64,000 nt of DNA from a virus (IMGVR_UViG_3300050120_000255:1-64000), one strand, 5' to 3'. Positions 41,887 to 49,087 are shown, numbered from the stretch's first letter. The notes: a model not told the origin generated them from the sequence alone. Numbers and translations are program-made.

Positions 41887-42183
41887 TTAGACTTTTCCAC
41901 CGGTGACGCTGTGCGTCCAACCACTTCCGGTCCAGGTCACAACCGCGCCGACGGTCGTGTCGAGGTATCGTTCCCCAACTTTGGGCGCCGTTGGACGAAG
42001 GGCGGTCGTCCCGACTTGGGCATTCGGTCCGGCGGTGTTGATCCAGCCATTAGCGATCAGGACCTTGGCGTCGAATTCTGGCACGTCAACGGTAGATCCC
42101 ACGTTGCACGAATAGGTGCGCCCGTTGACCGCCATCGGCTCGTGAGTGTTATTGTCAGGGGGTGTCAAACGCCAATTGGCCAT
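41887..42183 (-). CDS. Small virion-type protein sharing a domain with the 304-aa fibre protein
   Basis: 98 residues. VNGRTYSCNVGSTVDVPEFDAKVLIANGW matches the start of the protein at 17539-18453 almost position by position, followed by a short beta tail (LRPTAPKVGERYLDTTVG, TWTGSGWTHSV) reminiscent of phage fibre-end segments. Between terminase and portal. Role unknown; perhaps a head decoration or fibre anchor. Confidence 0.6.
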   Translation of the reverse strand: MANWRLTPPDNNTHEPMAVNGRTYSCNVGSTVDVPEFDAKVLIANGWINTAGPNAQVGTTALRPTAPKVGERYLDTTVGAVVTWTGSGWTHSVTGGKV

Positions 42184-42251
42184 GGATTCTCCTATCTATC
42201 CGCAATGCTTACAGCAATTTCGGCGCAGAGTCTAGGTCGCCGCTCTGCCCG

Positions 42252-43712
42252 CTAATTCAGGTAGCGCTCAACCGTATGGACACCATTGTTCCGATCTTCC
42301 TGCTCCGCGGCGAGGCGGCGGTAGAATTCAACCATGCCGGACGTGTCAGCGGTCCCGAGGAGGTCGGTCGCGGCCCAGACATATGCGTCGGCGTGGTCAG
42401 GCGATCCCGCGCCCTTGTAGCCACCCTCTGAGAATGCGCAGAGCTGATCCTCGAGAATCGGAAAATCCCCGACGTGATGGATGCGGCCGGCAGCGGCGTG
42501 GACCGAGATCGGCTCGGCCCGGACGATCTTGCCTCGGGTCGCGGAAACGAGCCTAACGGGAACGTTCGGGTCGACTGCTTGTATGGTGGACCGAACCATC
42601 TCCCCGCCGAAGTTTGCCTCGGCTATGATCGCGTCGGCGCTGTATTGGTGGTAGAGAGCGACCGCCCTCGTCGCCCATTGCTGCGGGCCGGCGCGCAGCG
42701 ATCCGTCCTCAAGCACAAAGGCGTGGCCGATCATATTTTTGGCCATGACGACAATTCCGATTTCGTCCTTTGACGTGTCCTCTTCGTTTCGGGCGCCCGA
42801 TGGATCGACCGCGACGACCACGCGCTGGCGATCGGAGATGGGGATCTCGCTCGGCTCGACGCGGTTTTTCGCGATGCTTTCGTAGGTCCAGAGCGCGCCC
42901 TCGACCTCGTCGACGAACACCCCCTCAAAGAAGCGCTTGCGCTGCTTGTCCGGCTGGTAGGCTAAGCTATCCAGAAACTTTTTGCTCAGGTTGTGAGCGT
43001 TATCAACCGGATTGAGGTTCGCATAGACGTATTCGTGCGGATCGCGGAGCTTTTTCTTGCTGACCGGGTCGACCTTTTGAACGAAAAGCTGGTTGGTCCA
43101 ATGCGACTTGCCGACGGGGTTCAAATCGACGTAGGCGCGCTGCGGTATGGCATCATGCACCTGCGCCAGGCGGGTCATCGCGACAAGGAACGACGCGAAC
43201 GGGATCTGCGACGCCTCGTTGAGGAAAATCGTTGAAAACTCGGTGCCCAGGATCTTTTCGACGCGTTCTTTGTCGTCGAGGCCACCGATCCAGATCTGAG
43301 AGCCGTTCGGAAGCTGAAAATATCCGTCCTGCCGGGCTTCTTCGAGCTTGAGGCCGGGGAAACAGATCCGAACGACGTTGGGCAGCGTGTCGAGCGCCAA
43401 TGAGTGCCGCGCCGCGTTGCCGCGGAACCTCAGCATGGCGTGGCGTGTCCCCGCCGCCATCGCCGCGCGCTTGAGGATGGCCCGAACGATCAGAAAGGTC
43501 TTGCCGGAGCGCGTCCCGCCGTAGAGGCAGGAATGCCGCGCGACCGGCGCGGCTAGCGCCTCCCACGCCGCGCGCTGCTTCGGGCTGACTAGGATCTGCT
43601 CCGGTTTCAGCTCCGGCTTCCGGCCCTCCCCTATTTCGAGGAGTTGGGCTCGCGTCGCCTTTGGCCCGAATATTGACATTTCCTTCACGGACGGGAGGAG
43701 ATACTCGGACAC
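42252..43712 (-). CDS. Terminase large subunit
   Basis: 486 residues from GTG 43712 (TAGTG overlap with the small subunit). ATPase: Walker A GGTRSGKT and Walker B STIFLNEAS. RNase-H-like nuclease: VVVAVDPSG, AIIAEANFGGEM and SPDHADAYVWA with the acidic residues. It pumps and cuts DNA at the portal. Confidence 0.95.
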   Translation of the reverse strand: MSEYLLPSVKEMSIFGPKATRAQLLEIGEGRKPELKPEQILVSPKQRAAWEALAAPVARHSCLYGGTRSGKTFLIVRAILKRAAMAAGTRHAMLRFRGNAARHSLALDTLPNVVRICFPGLKLEEARQDGYFQLPNGSQIWIGGLDDKERVEKILGTEFSTIFLNEASQIPFASFLVAMTRLAQVHDAIPQRAYVDLNPVGKSHWTNQLFVQKVDPVSKKKLRDPHEYVYANLNPVDNAHNLSKKFLDSLAYQPDKQRKRFFEGVFVDEVEGALWTYESIAKNRVEPSEIPISDRQRVVVAVDPSGARNEEDTSKDEIGIVVMAKNMIGHAFVLEDGSLRAGPQQWATRAVALYHQYSADAIIAEANFGGEMVRSTIQAVDPNVPVRLVSATRGKIVRAEPISVHAAAGRIHHVGDFPILEDQLCAFSEGGYKGAGSPDHADAYVWAATDLLGTADTSGMVEFYRRLAAEQEDRNNGVHTVERYLN

Positions 43713-44326
43713 TAGAGACCCTTATCCTCCTCGCCGAAATTCAGCGTAATCGGATCTTGGTTGACCTTCTCGTCGATGCTGAACGCCACGCGCTCGAGGC
43801 CCTGGACCCGTGTGTGGATACGAGAGAGCTTCTCGATGATGTCGGACACCGATTCCTTGTTGTTCATGAACGGCGCCTCTATCTCAGATCCATCCACGAA
43901 GATCTTGATAGGCTTACCGTCCATATAGGCGTCGAGGCGCTCGGTCAGTTTCGAGGTGATGCCGCGCAGGCGCCGGAGGTCTTTTCGATGTTCTAGAACA
44001 ACGAGAACCGCCGACTGCGCCATCGCCTGAACCATTCGTTCCTCGTCTTCAAGGAACTTGGTGTTGGAGGGCGCGAGGTTGCGACCTTTGCCGTCATCAT
44101 CAGGTTTGTGCTCTTCGGCAAGCCGGCTTTGCAGAGCGATCTTAAAACGGTCTTTGAGATCCCGCTGCCAATTTTCAGACTTGGCGCGCTTGAGGAGCAT
44201 CTGCGTCGACATATTGAATTGTTTGGCGAGAGCCGCGTCGGAAATATTCCCGATACGCCATTTAAGCTCTACCGCCTTCCAATCGTACCGCGGCCGGGTG
44301 TCGGGAATTTTTTCAAGCGCCGTCAT
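43712..44326 (-). CDS. Terminase small subunit
   Basis: 204 residues from ATG 44326 (AGGA upstream). N-terminal HTH (WRIGNISDAALAKQFNMSTQMLLKRAKSENW), central helices (MVQAMAQSAVLVVLEHRKDLRRL) and acidic end NFGEEDKGL that could contact the large subunit. It recognises the packaging site. Overlaps both neighbours by 1-4 bp. Confidence 0.8.
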   Translation of the reverse strand: MTALEKIPDTRPRYDWKAVELKWRIGNISDAALAKQFNMSTQMLLKRAKSENWQRDLKDRFKIALQSRLAEEHKPDDDGKGRNLAPSNTKFLEDEERMVQAMAQSAVLVVLEHRKDLRRLRGITSKLTERLDAYMDGKPIKIFVDGSEIEAPFMNNKESVSDIIEKLSRIHTRVQGLERVAFSIDEKVNQDPITLNFGEEDKGL

Positions 44327-44670
44327 GAATCCAATCCTACGAAAAATACACATCTCGCGCCCGAGGGGCCGCTGTCGAATACCCGCATTTTAACGCGGTC
44401 AGCGGAGATCATCGGCCAGACCGGGGCGTGAACGGTTTGGGGAATTCCCCGCTGTTTGATCAGGCGTTGCGATTGGATCTCGGCCATGGCCTTACTTTCA
44501 GCGTCAGAGACGTGGACCGCCCACTGCAACTCCTCGATCGCCTGGTCGCGATAGATGTGACCGTGCTCACCAGCCATTGAGGGTAGAGTGAAGGTCTTCT
44601 GCACCATTACGAAAGGCCAGCTCGATCCGACGGCGCGGTCCTCGTCCTGCTTCGAATTCTTCCGGCTCAT
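44323..44670 (-). CDS. 115-aa protein upstream of the terminase
   Basis: Overlaps both neighbours by 4 bp, so it is translated in the late operon. SSWPFVMVQKTFTLPSMAGEHGHIYRDQAIEELQWAVHVSDAESKAMAEIQSQR has no recognised family. Possibly a packaging accessory. Confidence 0.6.
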   Translation of the reverse strand: MSRKNSKQDEDRAVGSSWPFVMVQKTFTLPSMAGEHGHIYRDQAIEELQWAVHVSDAESKAMAEIQSQRLIKQRGIPQTVHAPVWPMISADRVKMRVFDSGPSGARCVFFVGLDS

Positions 44671-45032
44671 TTACCGCGCTCGTCGCGCGCCGATGCATAG
44701 ATCGGGTTTTTACACTCCGCACTCCATTCCCCGGTTGCCGCGTATTTGGCGATGGTGTCTGCATTCTCAAACAGCCGCCGGATCGTCGCGGAATTGTCGA
44801 AGCTGTGCTCGCCGATCAATAATTCGATTGCCCGCAGCCGGACGTTGGCCAGCAGGCGGACCCCGGCGAGTTCGGAATTGGTCAGCGCCCTCGCCTGGAT
44901 ATCTGGGTCTGGAAGCGGATGGGCTGTCCAAGTCCCGACCTTGACCTCAAGCTCGTAGACCTGGCTTTGGAGCCCCATCTGCTGCAATCGGAGGGTACTG
45001 AGGTCGCTTGCCGTTTGTGCGTCTTGAGTCAT
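44667..45032 (-). CDS. First gene of the late operon, helical protein
   Basis: 121 residues from ATG 45032, chosen for GGAGG 8 nt upstream. Coiled coil at the start (ASDLSTLRLQQMGLQSQVYELEVKVG), then helices with ATIRRLFENADTIAKYAATGEW. No family recognised. It is the first gene after the promoter at 45144-45172 and its leader contains the long inverted repeat 45061-45134. Confidence 0.65.
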   Translation of the reverse strand: MTQDAQTASDLSTLRLQQMGLQSQVYELEVKVGTWTAHPLPDPDIQARALTNSELAGVRLLANVRLRAIELLIGEHSFDNSATIRRLFENADTIAKYAATGEWSAECKNPIYASARDERGK

Positions 45033-45060
45033 TTTTTTAATCCTCCGTTGCGAGGGGAAG

Positions 45061-45134
45061 TCTGGCGGGGCCGGAGACGCTCTCATGGTCAAAGCATCTG
45101 TTTTGGTAGGAGCGCTCGCGCTATCCCCGCCAGA
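45061..45134 (-). promoter_or_regulatory. Long-range inverted repeat in the late-operon leader
   Basis: TCTGGCGGGG (45061-45070) and CCCCGCCAGA (45125-45134) are perfectly complementary, 54 nt apart. The predicted transcript start is about 45136, so the RNA begins with one arm and reaches the other 15-20 nt before the first ribosome-binding site. It could stabilise the mRNA 5' end or control termination/translation of the late operon. Confidence 0.6.
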
Positions 45135-45143
45135 TTTAATCAT

Positions 45144-45172
45144 CGTATAGAAGATGATCTATTCGATGTCAA
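45144..45172 (-). promoter_or_regulatory. Main late promoter with operator in the spacer
   Basis: Read leftward: consensus -35 TTGACA (45167-45172), 17-bp spacer TCGAATAGATCATCTTC, -10 TATACG (45144-45149). The best sigma70 match in the window; it would transcribe the packaging/head/tail genes. The spacer holds the ATCGAATAGAT word seen at other promoters, so a repressor could block RNA polymerase directly. Confidence 0.8.
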
Positions 45173-45331
45173 GATAGATAGAAAGCGGCGTTTAATTTAT
45201 CCACTCAGGAAAACGCCGAAAGACTGAGGCAACTCCCTGTAGCCGGAGGGAAAGGACAAAACCTTCACGGCAGGGATGGACGCCATTTCTCGGGCTTGGG
45301 CTAAATGAGCATGGCACCGAGGCGTGTCCAT

Positions 45332-45360
45332 TTTGTAACAGTGATCTATCACTATGTCAA
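45332..45360 (-). promoter_or_regulatory. Leftward promoter with palindromic spacer
   Basis: Read leftward: TTGACA (45355-45360), 17-bp spacer containing the perfect palindrome AGTGAT-AG-ATCACT, TACAAA (45332-45337). It lies just after a terminator and 160 bp ahead of the late promoter, so it may give a short leader RNA or add to late transcription. No convincing gene follows at once. Confidence 0.6.
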
Positions 45361-45370
45361 ATAGACGAAA

Positions 45371-45394
45371 GGGCCCGGATTTCTCCGAGCCCTC
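45371..45394 (-). terminator. Terminator after the mini-protein operon
   Basis: AGGGCCCGGA and TCCGAGCCCT pair across a TTTC loop with one mismatch; read leftward it is followed by TTTCG. It lies 80 bp after the last gene of the 48.3-45.5 kb operon and just before the late promoters, isolating the two units. Confidence 0.6.
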
Positions 45395-45473
45395 CTGTCG
45401 TGGCCTACTGACCAATCATCGCCGCTCTTCCCTTTCGGGCGCTTTCAAGCGTGTTGGGATTTCGCCACGGCAT

Positions 45474-45953
45474 TCACGGCGTCCCGGGCCATCTGGTTAC
45501 GGAGCCCGGCGCGGTCAAGTGCACGGTCTGGATACCGAGCGCAAGTTTCGTGTCGTTGAGATTGCTGATCAGGGTTTCTTGCCGCCAGGCCAGCGTCGCC
45601 CACTCCTGGTTCGCTGTGTCCGCCTTCTCGAGTGCCGCTTGGACGCGCTCCAGTTCCTTTTCAACGATTTGGATATACCCTTCCCTATTATCGTTGATCC
45701 TGGCAAGCGCTATGATTTCGGCTTTCTGCTGCTCGTTGAGGTCATGCAAGGAGGTATTGGCCGCTAGAAGGACTTGAATGTTTACCTGCTCGCCGTCAAC
45801 CTCGGAGGTCAGGCCGGCATCGACTTCCTGATCCAGGGCAGCGTTTACGGTTTCAAGCTCATCCTGCAGCCGCGCGCGATCGGCGACTGCGGTTTCGTAA
45901 TGCTTAAACAAGAGGCCGGCCACTCCGGCGTCGACTCGCAATTCGATTGCCAT
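45474..45953 (-). CDS. Coiled-coil protein, last gene of the mini-protein operon
   Basis: 159 residues from ATG 45953 (AAAGGAG upstream). MAIELRVDAGVAGLLFKHYETAVADRARLQDELETVNAAL, then long heptad-like helices (YIQIVEKELERVQAALEKADTANQEW). No enzyme motif. Probably an oligomeric coiled coil; partner unknown. Confidence 0.65.
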   Translation of the reverse strand: MAIELRVDAGVAGLLFKHYETAVADRARLQDELETVNAALDQEVDAGLTSEVDGEQVNIQVLLAANTSLHDLNEQQKAEIIALARINDNREGYIQIVEKELERVQAALEKADTANQEWATLAWRQETLISNLNDTKLALGIQTVHLTAPGSVTRWPGTP

Positions 45954-45988
45954 GAAATTCTCCTTTGGTTGCAAAATGGATCTAGAAA

Positions 45989-46219
45989 TTACGCGGTGCC
46001 GGGGGAAGCCTCGGCGTGGCAAAGCATATGGAACGCGACGGCCCACATAGCGTTGAGTACCTTCATCGTCTCGGTCGAGAAACCCCGCAGGATTGCATCC
46101 CCGGCAGCCTCATCAACTTGACGAGCGGCTGCCGACATGGCCTGGGAGCGCTCTTGGTTGCCGAGCTTCCATTGCGCGTCAGCAGCCCTCCGCAGCTTCC
46201 CCGCTATGTCAGTGGTCAT
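45989..46219 (-). CDS. 76-aa helical protein
   Basis: Start at ATG 46219 overlaps the upstream stop by 11 bp. Ala-rich helices (IAGKLRRAADAQWKLGNQERSQAMSAAARQV) and a hydrophobic end VLNAMWAVAFHMLCHAEA. Not part of the winged-helix series by pattern. Function unknown. Confidence 0.55.
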   Translation of the reverse strand: MTTDIAGKLRRAADAQWKLGNQERSQAMSAAARQVDEAAGDAILRGFSTETMKVLNAMWAVAFHMLCHAEASPGTA

Positions 46220-46619
46220 AGAGGACCTCGCGCCAATGGAGGACCGAGCCACCGTCTGTCTTCGTCACGGCGCCGTCGGCAGGAACATGGGCTTTGTTCC
46301 ACAACGAGAAGAACAGTGGCGGCGCTGGCTTGGCGAAGTCCTCGTCTTCTTCCTGTTGAACGAATTCCTCGTCGACGTCCTCATGAATCCACTCAACCAA
46401 TCGATCGCGATTCTGGGAACGCCCTGAGATGTCGTATTCGAGGACCTGGGCGACCCAATCGATGCCTTCGCGAAGGATGAGGACGCGCAGCGGTCCGGAG
46501 ATCGGCGGCCTTGTCGAGTTCGCCGCGGGTGGCGGGGCGTAGTTGCCACAGGTCTTAGCGAGCGGTTGAAGAAGGGACATACGCACCAGCTCGCTCGGGT
46601 ACTGATTGACTTCGGTCAT
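46209..46619 (-). CDS. 136-aa acidic protein of the mini-protein operon
   Basis: From ATG 46619 (TGATG overlap). A beta segment (LRVLILREGIDWVAQVLEYDISG) precedes an acidic stretch (WIHEDVDEEFVQQEEDEDF) and an aromatic end FFSLWNKAHVP ... VLHWREVLYDH. The start LREGIDWVAQ.LEYDI resembles small phage proteins of unknown function. No family claimed. Confidence 0.6.
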   Translation of the reverse strand: MTEVNQYPSELVRMSLLQPLAKTCGNYAPPPAANSTRPPISGPLRVLILREGIDWVAQVLEYDISGRSQNRDRLVEWIHEDVDEEFVQQEEDEDFAKPAPPLFFSLWNKAHVPADGAVTKTDGGSVLHWREVLYDH

Positions 46620-46852
46620 CAAATTGATTTTCCTTTCCGCGGGCTCTCCGCCCAAACAGTTTGAAGACTTGCAAGACGGATCTCTCCCGCGGCGCGGCGC
46701 TTGCGGATGATCGCGACGGCCGAGACGTGCGCTTCGAGATCAGTGGCGCCGTGCAGCTTCGCGACCGACTTGAGGCCATCGCCCGTGAACGGACTCTGCC
46801 GCATCAGCGCGGCGACGTGCTGCTCGAAGGCGGAGCGGTTGAAGGCGCTCAT
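46619..46852 (-). CDS. Winged-helix-like mini-protein, copy 1
   Basis: 77 residues from ATG 46852. MSAFNRSAFEQHVAALM, core LKSVAKLHGATD, then VAIIRKRRAAGEIRLASLQTVW. It shares with the next five upstream genes the plan F-x-x-x-A helix, 'l..xA..xG' turn, Arg-rich recognition helix, R-x-x-G-E-(V/I) wing and a terminal Trp. Overlaps both neighbours (TGATG and 4 bp). Likely a small nucleic-acid-binding protein; target unknown. Confidence 0.65.
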   Translation of the reverse strand: MSAFNRSAFEQHVAALMRQSPFTGDGLKSVAKLHGATDLEAHVSAVAIIRKRRAAGEIRLASLQTVWAESPRKGKSI

Positions 46853-47061
46853 GTCGTGAACCACCGCTTCAATCCTCGGTCGTAAACAGCCTCGTCGGCG
46901 CGGCGCATCCGTTGCATGAGGGCGCTGGCGACTGCCCGCGCGTTCTGCGCGTCGCATCCGTACCGGATCGCGATGGCCGCGATGTCATCGATCAGAAGAG
47001 CCCAGCCGTACAGCCGGACCCGCACATCCTGGCGAAACTGGATTTGGTTGAAGGCGCTCAC
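46849..47061 (-). CDS. Winged-helix-like mini-protein, copy 2
   Basis: 70 residues from GTG 47061, which has GGAGG 7 nt upstream and a GTGA overlap with the previous stop. MSAFNQIQFRQDVRVRLYG starts like copy 1 (MSAFN). Core IAAIAIRYGCDAQNARAVASALMQRMRRADEAVYDRGLKRWF follows the shared plan but has lost the Gly of the wing. Adjacent copies 1 and 2 look like the most recent duplication at their N-termini. Confidence 0.65.
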   Translation of the reverse strand: MSAFNQIQFRQDVRVRLYGWALLIDDIAAIAIRYGCDAQNARAVASALMQRMRRADEAVYDRGLKRWFTT

Positions 47062-47276
47062 TTCGACACCTCCTGCCACGCATGAACCGTGGGACAATAT
47101 TTGACCTCCCCAGCCAGGCGACGGATGGAGAGATAGTTGTCGGCGGCCTTTGCCAGTAGCCAATCAGGGCAGCCGAAATTTCCAGCAATCCCCATTATCT
47201 CAGACCGAGTGAATGATCCGTCGGCGGTGCGCTTGCGCGCGGCCGCCTCGAATCCGAGCCTGTCGGACGAGGTCAT
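47058..47276 (-). CDS. Winged-helix-like mini-protein, copy 3
   Basis: 72 residues from ATG 47276 (TGATG overlap). LGFEAAARKRTADGSFTRSEIMGIAGNFGCPDWLLAKAADNYLSIRRLAGEVKYCPTVHAWQEV: the helix, NFG turn, long helix, RRLAGEV wing and Trp are all clear. The sequence around the NFGCP turn is closest to copy 2 (RYGCD). Confidence 0.68.
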   Translation of the reverse strand: MTSSDRLGFEAAARKRTADGSFTRSEIMGIAGNFGCPDWLLAKAADNYLSIRRLAGEVKYCPTVHAWQEVSK

Positions 47277-47509
47277 CACTTGGCGACCTCGAACCACATT
47301 GTTGCGCGGCCGGACCGCTCGTGAAAAACCTCGCCGTCCTTGCGGCGCTTTTGCAAGAATCGATCAGCTACCCGATCCGCTCGACTAAACGGAAAACCGA
47401 ACGTTTTGGCGAGCTCCCCCAGTTCTCGTTGCTGGCAGGGTCCGGCACGCAGCGCCTCCCGCGCCGCCTTCTCGAACCCGGCGTTGTCTTCTTGCAGGGG
47501 CGCGCTCAC
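47276..47509 (-). CDS. Winged-helix-like mini-protein, copy 4
   Basis: 77 residues. NAGFEKAAREALRAGPCQQRELGELAKTFGFPFSRADRVADRFLQKRRKDGEVFHERSGRATMWFEV, the most regular member of the set: helix 1 FEKAAREAL, helix 2 LGELAKTFG, recognition helix with QKRRKDGEV wing and MWFE end. Overlaps the upstream stop by 4 bp. Confidence 0.7.
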   Translation of the reverse strand: MSAPLQEDNAGFEKAAREALRAGPCQQRELGELAKTFGFPFSRADRVADRFLQKRRKDGEVFHERSGRATMWFEVAK

Positions 47510-47760
47510 GAACGAAGATCCAAGGACCAGATGGTCCCTAAATTCATCGTCCGGTACGGCAGCGTCAGTTTGCCTGCCTTGCGCAGCTTTCGGATCAGCC
47601 GGCGGACCGCGGCGCGCGGCGAGAAGCCGACATCATATTTGCGCGCCATGTAGACTAGGGCTTTGGTGGGGCAGGTCCATTCGCCGAGGCGGTGGATTGC
47701 GGCAGCTTCGAACGCCTCGACGCCGCCGATTTCGATGTCAGGCGTCAGGGCGGCGCTCAT
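47506..47760 (-). CDS. Winged-helix-like mini-protein, copy 5
   Basis: 84 residues from ATG 47760. GGVEAFEAAAIHRLGEW, LVYMARKYDVGFSPRAAVRRLIRKLRKAGKLTLPYRTMNLGTIWSL: same plan with LRKAGKL in place of RxxGEV. It has the most basic recognition helix of the series (RRLIRKLRK), suggesting DNA or RNA binding. Confidence 0.68.
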   Translation of the reverse strand: MSAALTPDIEIGGVEAFEAAAIHRLGEWTCPTKALVYMARKYDVGFSPRAAVRRLIRKLRKAGKLTLPYRTMNLGTIWSLDLRS

Positions 47761-48029
47761 GATCCGCGTCTCCAAAACCGGAGAAGTCGGCCCGTCCGGC
47801 GGAACATCGTTTTGTTGGACATGCAATCATGGAAGGCGACAAACCGCCCGTCCTTCAGGCCATCAGCAACGAACTTGCGAGCATCAATGAAGGCTTCCGA
47901 GAGGGACCCGGCGTGAAACTGTGTGATGACCGCAATGTCATTCACCTCGAACGGGCTGCTGCGAATGCGGGCCTCTACCAGTGCCTCGGCGATGATCTGA
48001 TTATCAGGCGCGGGAGCCGCGGCGCTCAT
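47757..48029 (-). CDS. Winged-helix-like mini-protein, copy 6 (divergent)
   Basis: 90 residues from ATG 48029. IIAEALVEARIRSSPFEVNDIAVITQFHAGSLSEAFIDARKFVADGLKDGRFVAF, then a Cys-Met-Ser segment and a basic tail (FRRTGRLLRFWRRGS). Matches the plan loosely (DGLKDGRFV as wing) and lacks the final Trp position of the others, so membership is less certain. Confidence 0.58.
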   Translation of the reverse strand: MSAAAPAPDNQIIAEALVEARIRSSPFEVNDIAVITQFHAGSLSEAFIDARKFVADGLKDGRFVAFHDCMSNKTMFRRTGRLLRFWRRGS

Positions 48030-48349
48030 AGGAACTTGCCCGCGATGAAGCCGGCAGCGACAGCGAGCGTAAGGAAGACGACGATCTCCCAAACGACGGT
48101 TGACGGCGCCTCGTCATCTGAGCCGGCCTCGAGTTTCTGGTAGAGAACTTCCTCGCCGACGCGCACCGGGATGACAGTGCCGCCCTCAAGGCCGTGTACA
48201 ATTTCGGCTTCAGCAGAAATCCGGGCCCCCTGGCCAAAGATCCCCTCGTGCATGAGGAAGGTGGACAGACTTTCGACGCTGAACGGTGCGCCTTCCAAAT
48301 ATTCCTTGCGGCGCGCGACTTTGGCGTCGTCGGACAGGGTCAGTGCCAT
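48026..48349 (-). CDS. C-terminally membrane-anchored protein, first gene of the operon
   Basis: 107 residues (ATG 48349, AAGGAG upstream). A soluble part with RKEYLEGAPFSVESLSTFLMHEG and IVHGLEGGTVIPVRVGEEVLYQ, then one transmembrane helix (STVVWEIVVFLTLAVAAGFIAGKF). A tail-anchored protein leading an otherwise cytoplasmic operon; role unknown. Lies 37 bp after the -10 of the promoter at 48386-48414. Confidence 0.65.
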   Translation of the reverse strand: MALTLSDDAKVARRKEYLEGAPFSVESLSTFLMHEGIFGQGARISAEAEIVHGLEGGTVIPVRVGEEVLYQKLEAGSDDEAPSTVVWEIVVFLTLAVAAGFIAGKFL

Positions 48350-48385
48350 GAAATCGAATCTCCTTTGTGATTTGGTTGCATTGCT

Positions 48386-48414
48386 ATCCTGACGTCTAAT
48401 AGACTAGGAGTCAA
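48386..48414 (-). promoter_or_regulatory. Leftward promoter of the mini-protein operon
   Basis: Read leftward: TTGACT (48409-48414), 17-bp spacer CCTAGTCTATTAGACGT, CAGGAT (48386-48391). The spacer contains AGTCTATTAGACG, near-palindromic (GTCTA-TTAGAC). Another copy, GATAGATAGG, sits just upstream at 48417-48426. Confidence 0.6.
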
Positions 48415-48426
48415 GTGATAGATAGG

Positions 48427-49058
48427 TCAGAGACCGATCTTTTTTGGGCCGGTTTGGGCCACGATTTAGGGGTGATTTAGGGGCGCTTTTGTTCGTTAAA
48501 AGTGATCAGAAATGAATCGAGGCTGGCTATTTCACCAAAACAGTCCGGGAAATCGGCCTGATCATGTGTAAAATCAACAATTTAGTCCCGATTTAGCCCT
48601 TAGAGTGACTCGGCCTGTTTGAGGGGCGCCGGCCGCGCGGCGGGACTGGTCGTATCCTGTTGATTTTGCTTCGAAGTCGGTATGCCGGCATCGGCCTCGG
48701 AGAACTTTTCTGTTAACCCGGATTTGGAGAACTCCGGGGTAAAAAATCCGAGGGGGAGTATCTTATTGAAACTATTTTGTAAAATAGGATTGGGATGGCC
48801 TAGAATAAAAATCAGGGCCTGTTTGACCGCATTGATCGCTAAGTCATTGGCACTATTTTGTACAATTGGGTTTGGGAGGTCGCGAGGAAAAATTGGGTAA
48901 ATAGGGTATCCACGGCGCCCAATCCGATCGATTCAAACGCCTTGCCCTCCTCGAGCCGCGTGTCGCTCGATATCGGCTTGCCTTCATCGAACAGGTATAT
49001 CTATCTATCCTATCACGTCTTTGTGATAACAAACGTGTTCCTAACCATCGAATAGATA
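48427..49058. other. Divergent control region of the phage
   Basis: About 630 bp with no convincing gene. It contains GATTTAGGGG twice (48463-48487), two diverged copies of a roughly 45-bp AT-rich block that both begin ACTATTTTGTA (48770 and 48852), a TATCAC/GTGATA inverted repeat near 49010-49030 and operator-like words CTATCTATCC and CATCGAATAGATAG (49003-49060). A natural place for early-promoter control or a replication origin; neither is proven. Confidence 0.5.
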
Positions 49059-49087
49059 GTGACACAATGCGCATAACAAAATACGGT
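49059..49087 (+). promoter_or_regulatory. Rightward early promoter
   Basis: GTGACA (49059-49064), 17-bp spacer, TACGGT (49082-49087), with CATCGAATAGATAG directly upstream of the -35 and GTCTATCTTG directly after the -10. The first rightward gene begins at 49123. Operator-like words on both sides rather than in the spacer. Confidence 0.55.

Noticed and set aside
42185-42195. Promoter in front of the 98-aa gene from the GATAGATAGGAG word
   Set aside because: No -35 at a proper distance was found; the word overlaps the ribosome-binding site and may be coincidental.
45197-45415. 72-codon leftward frame between terminator and late promoter
   Set aside because: Its ATG abuts the -10 of the promoter at 45332, with no ribosome-binding site; the frame runs through terminator and promoter elements.
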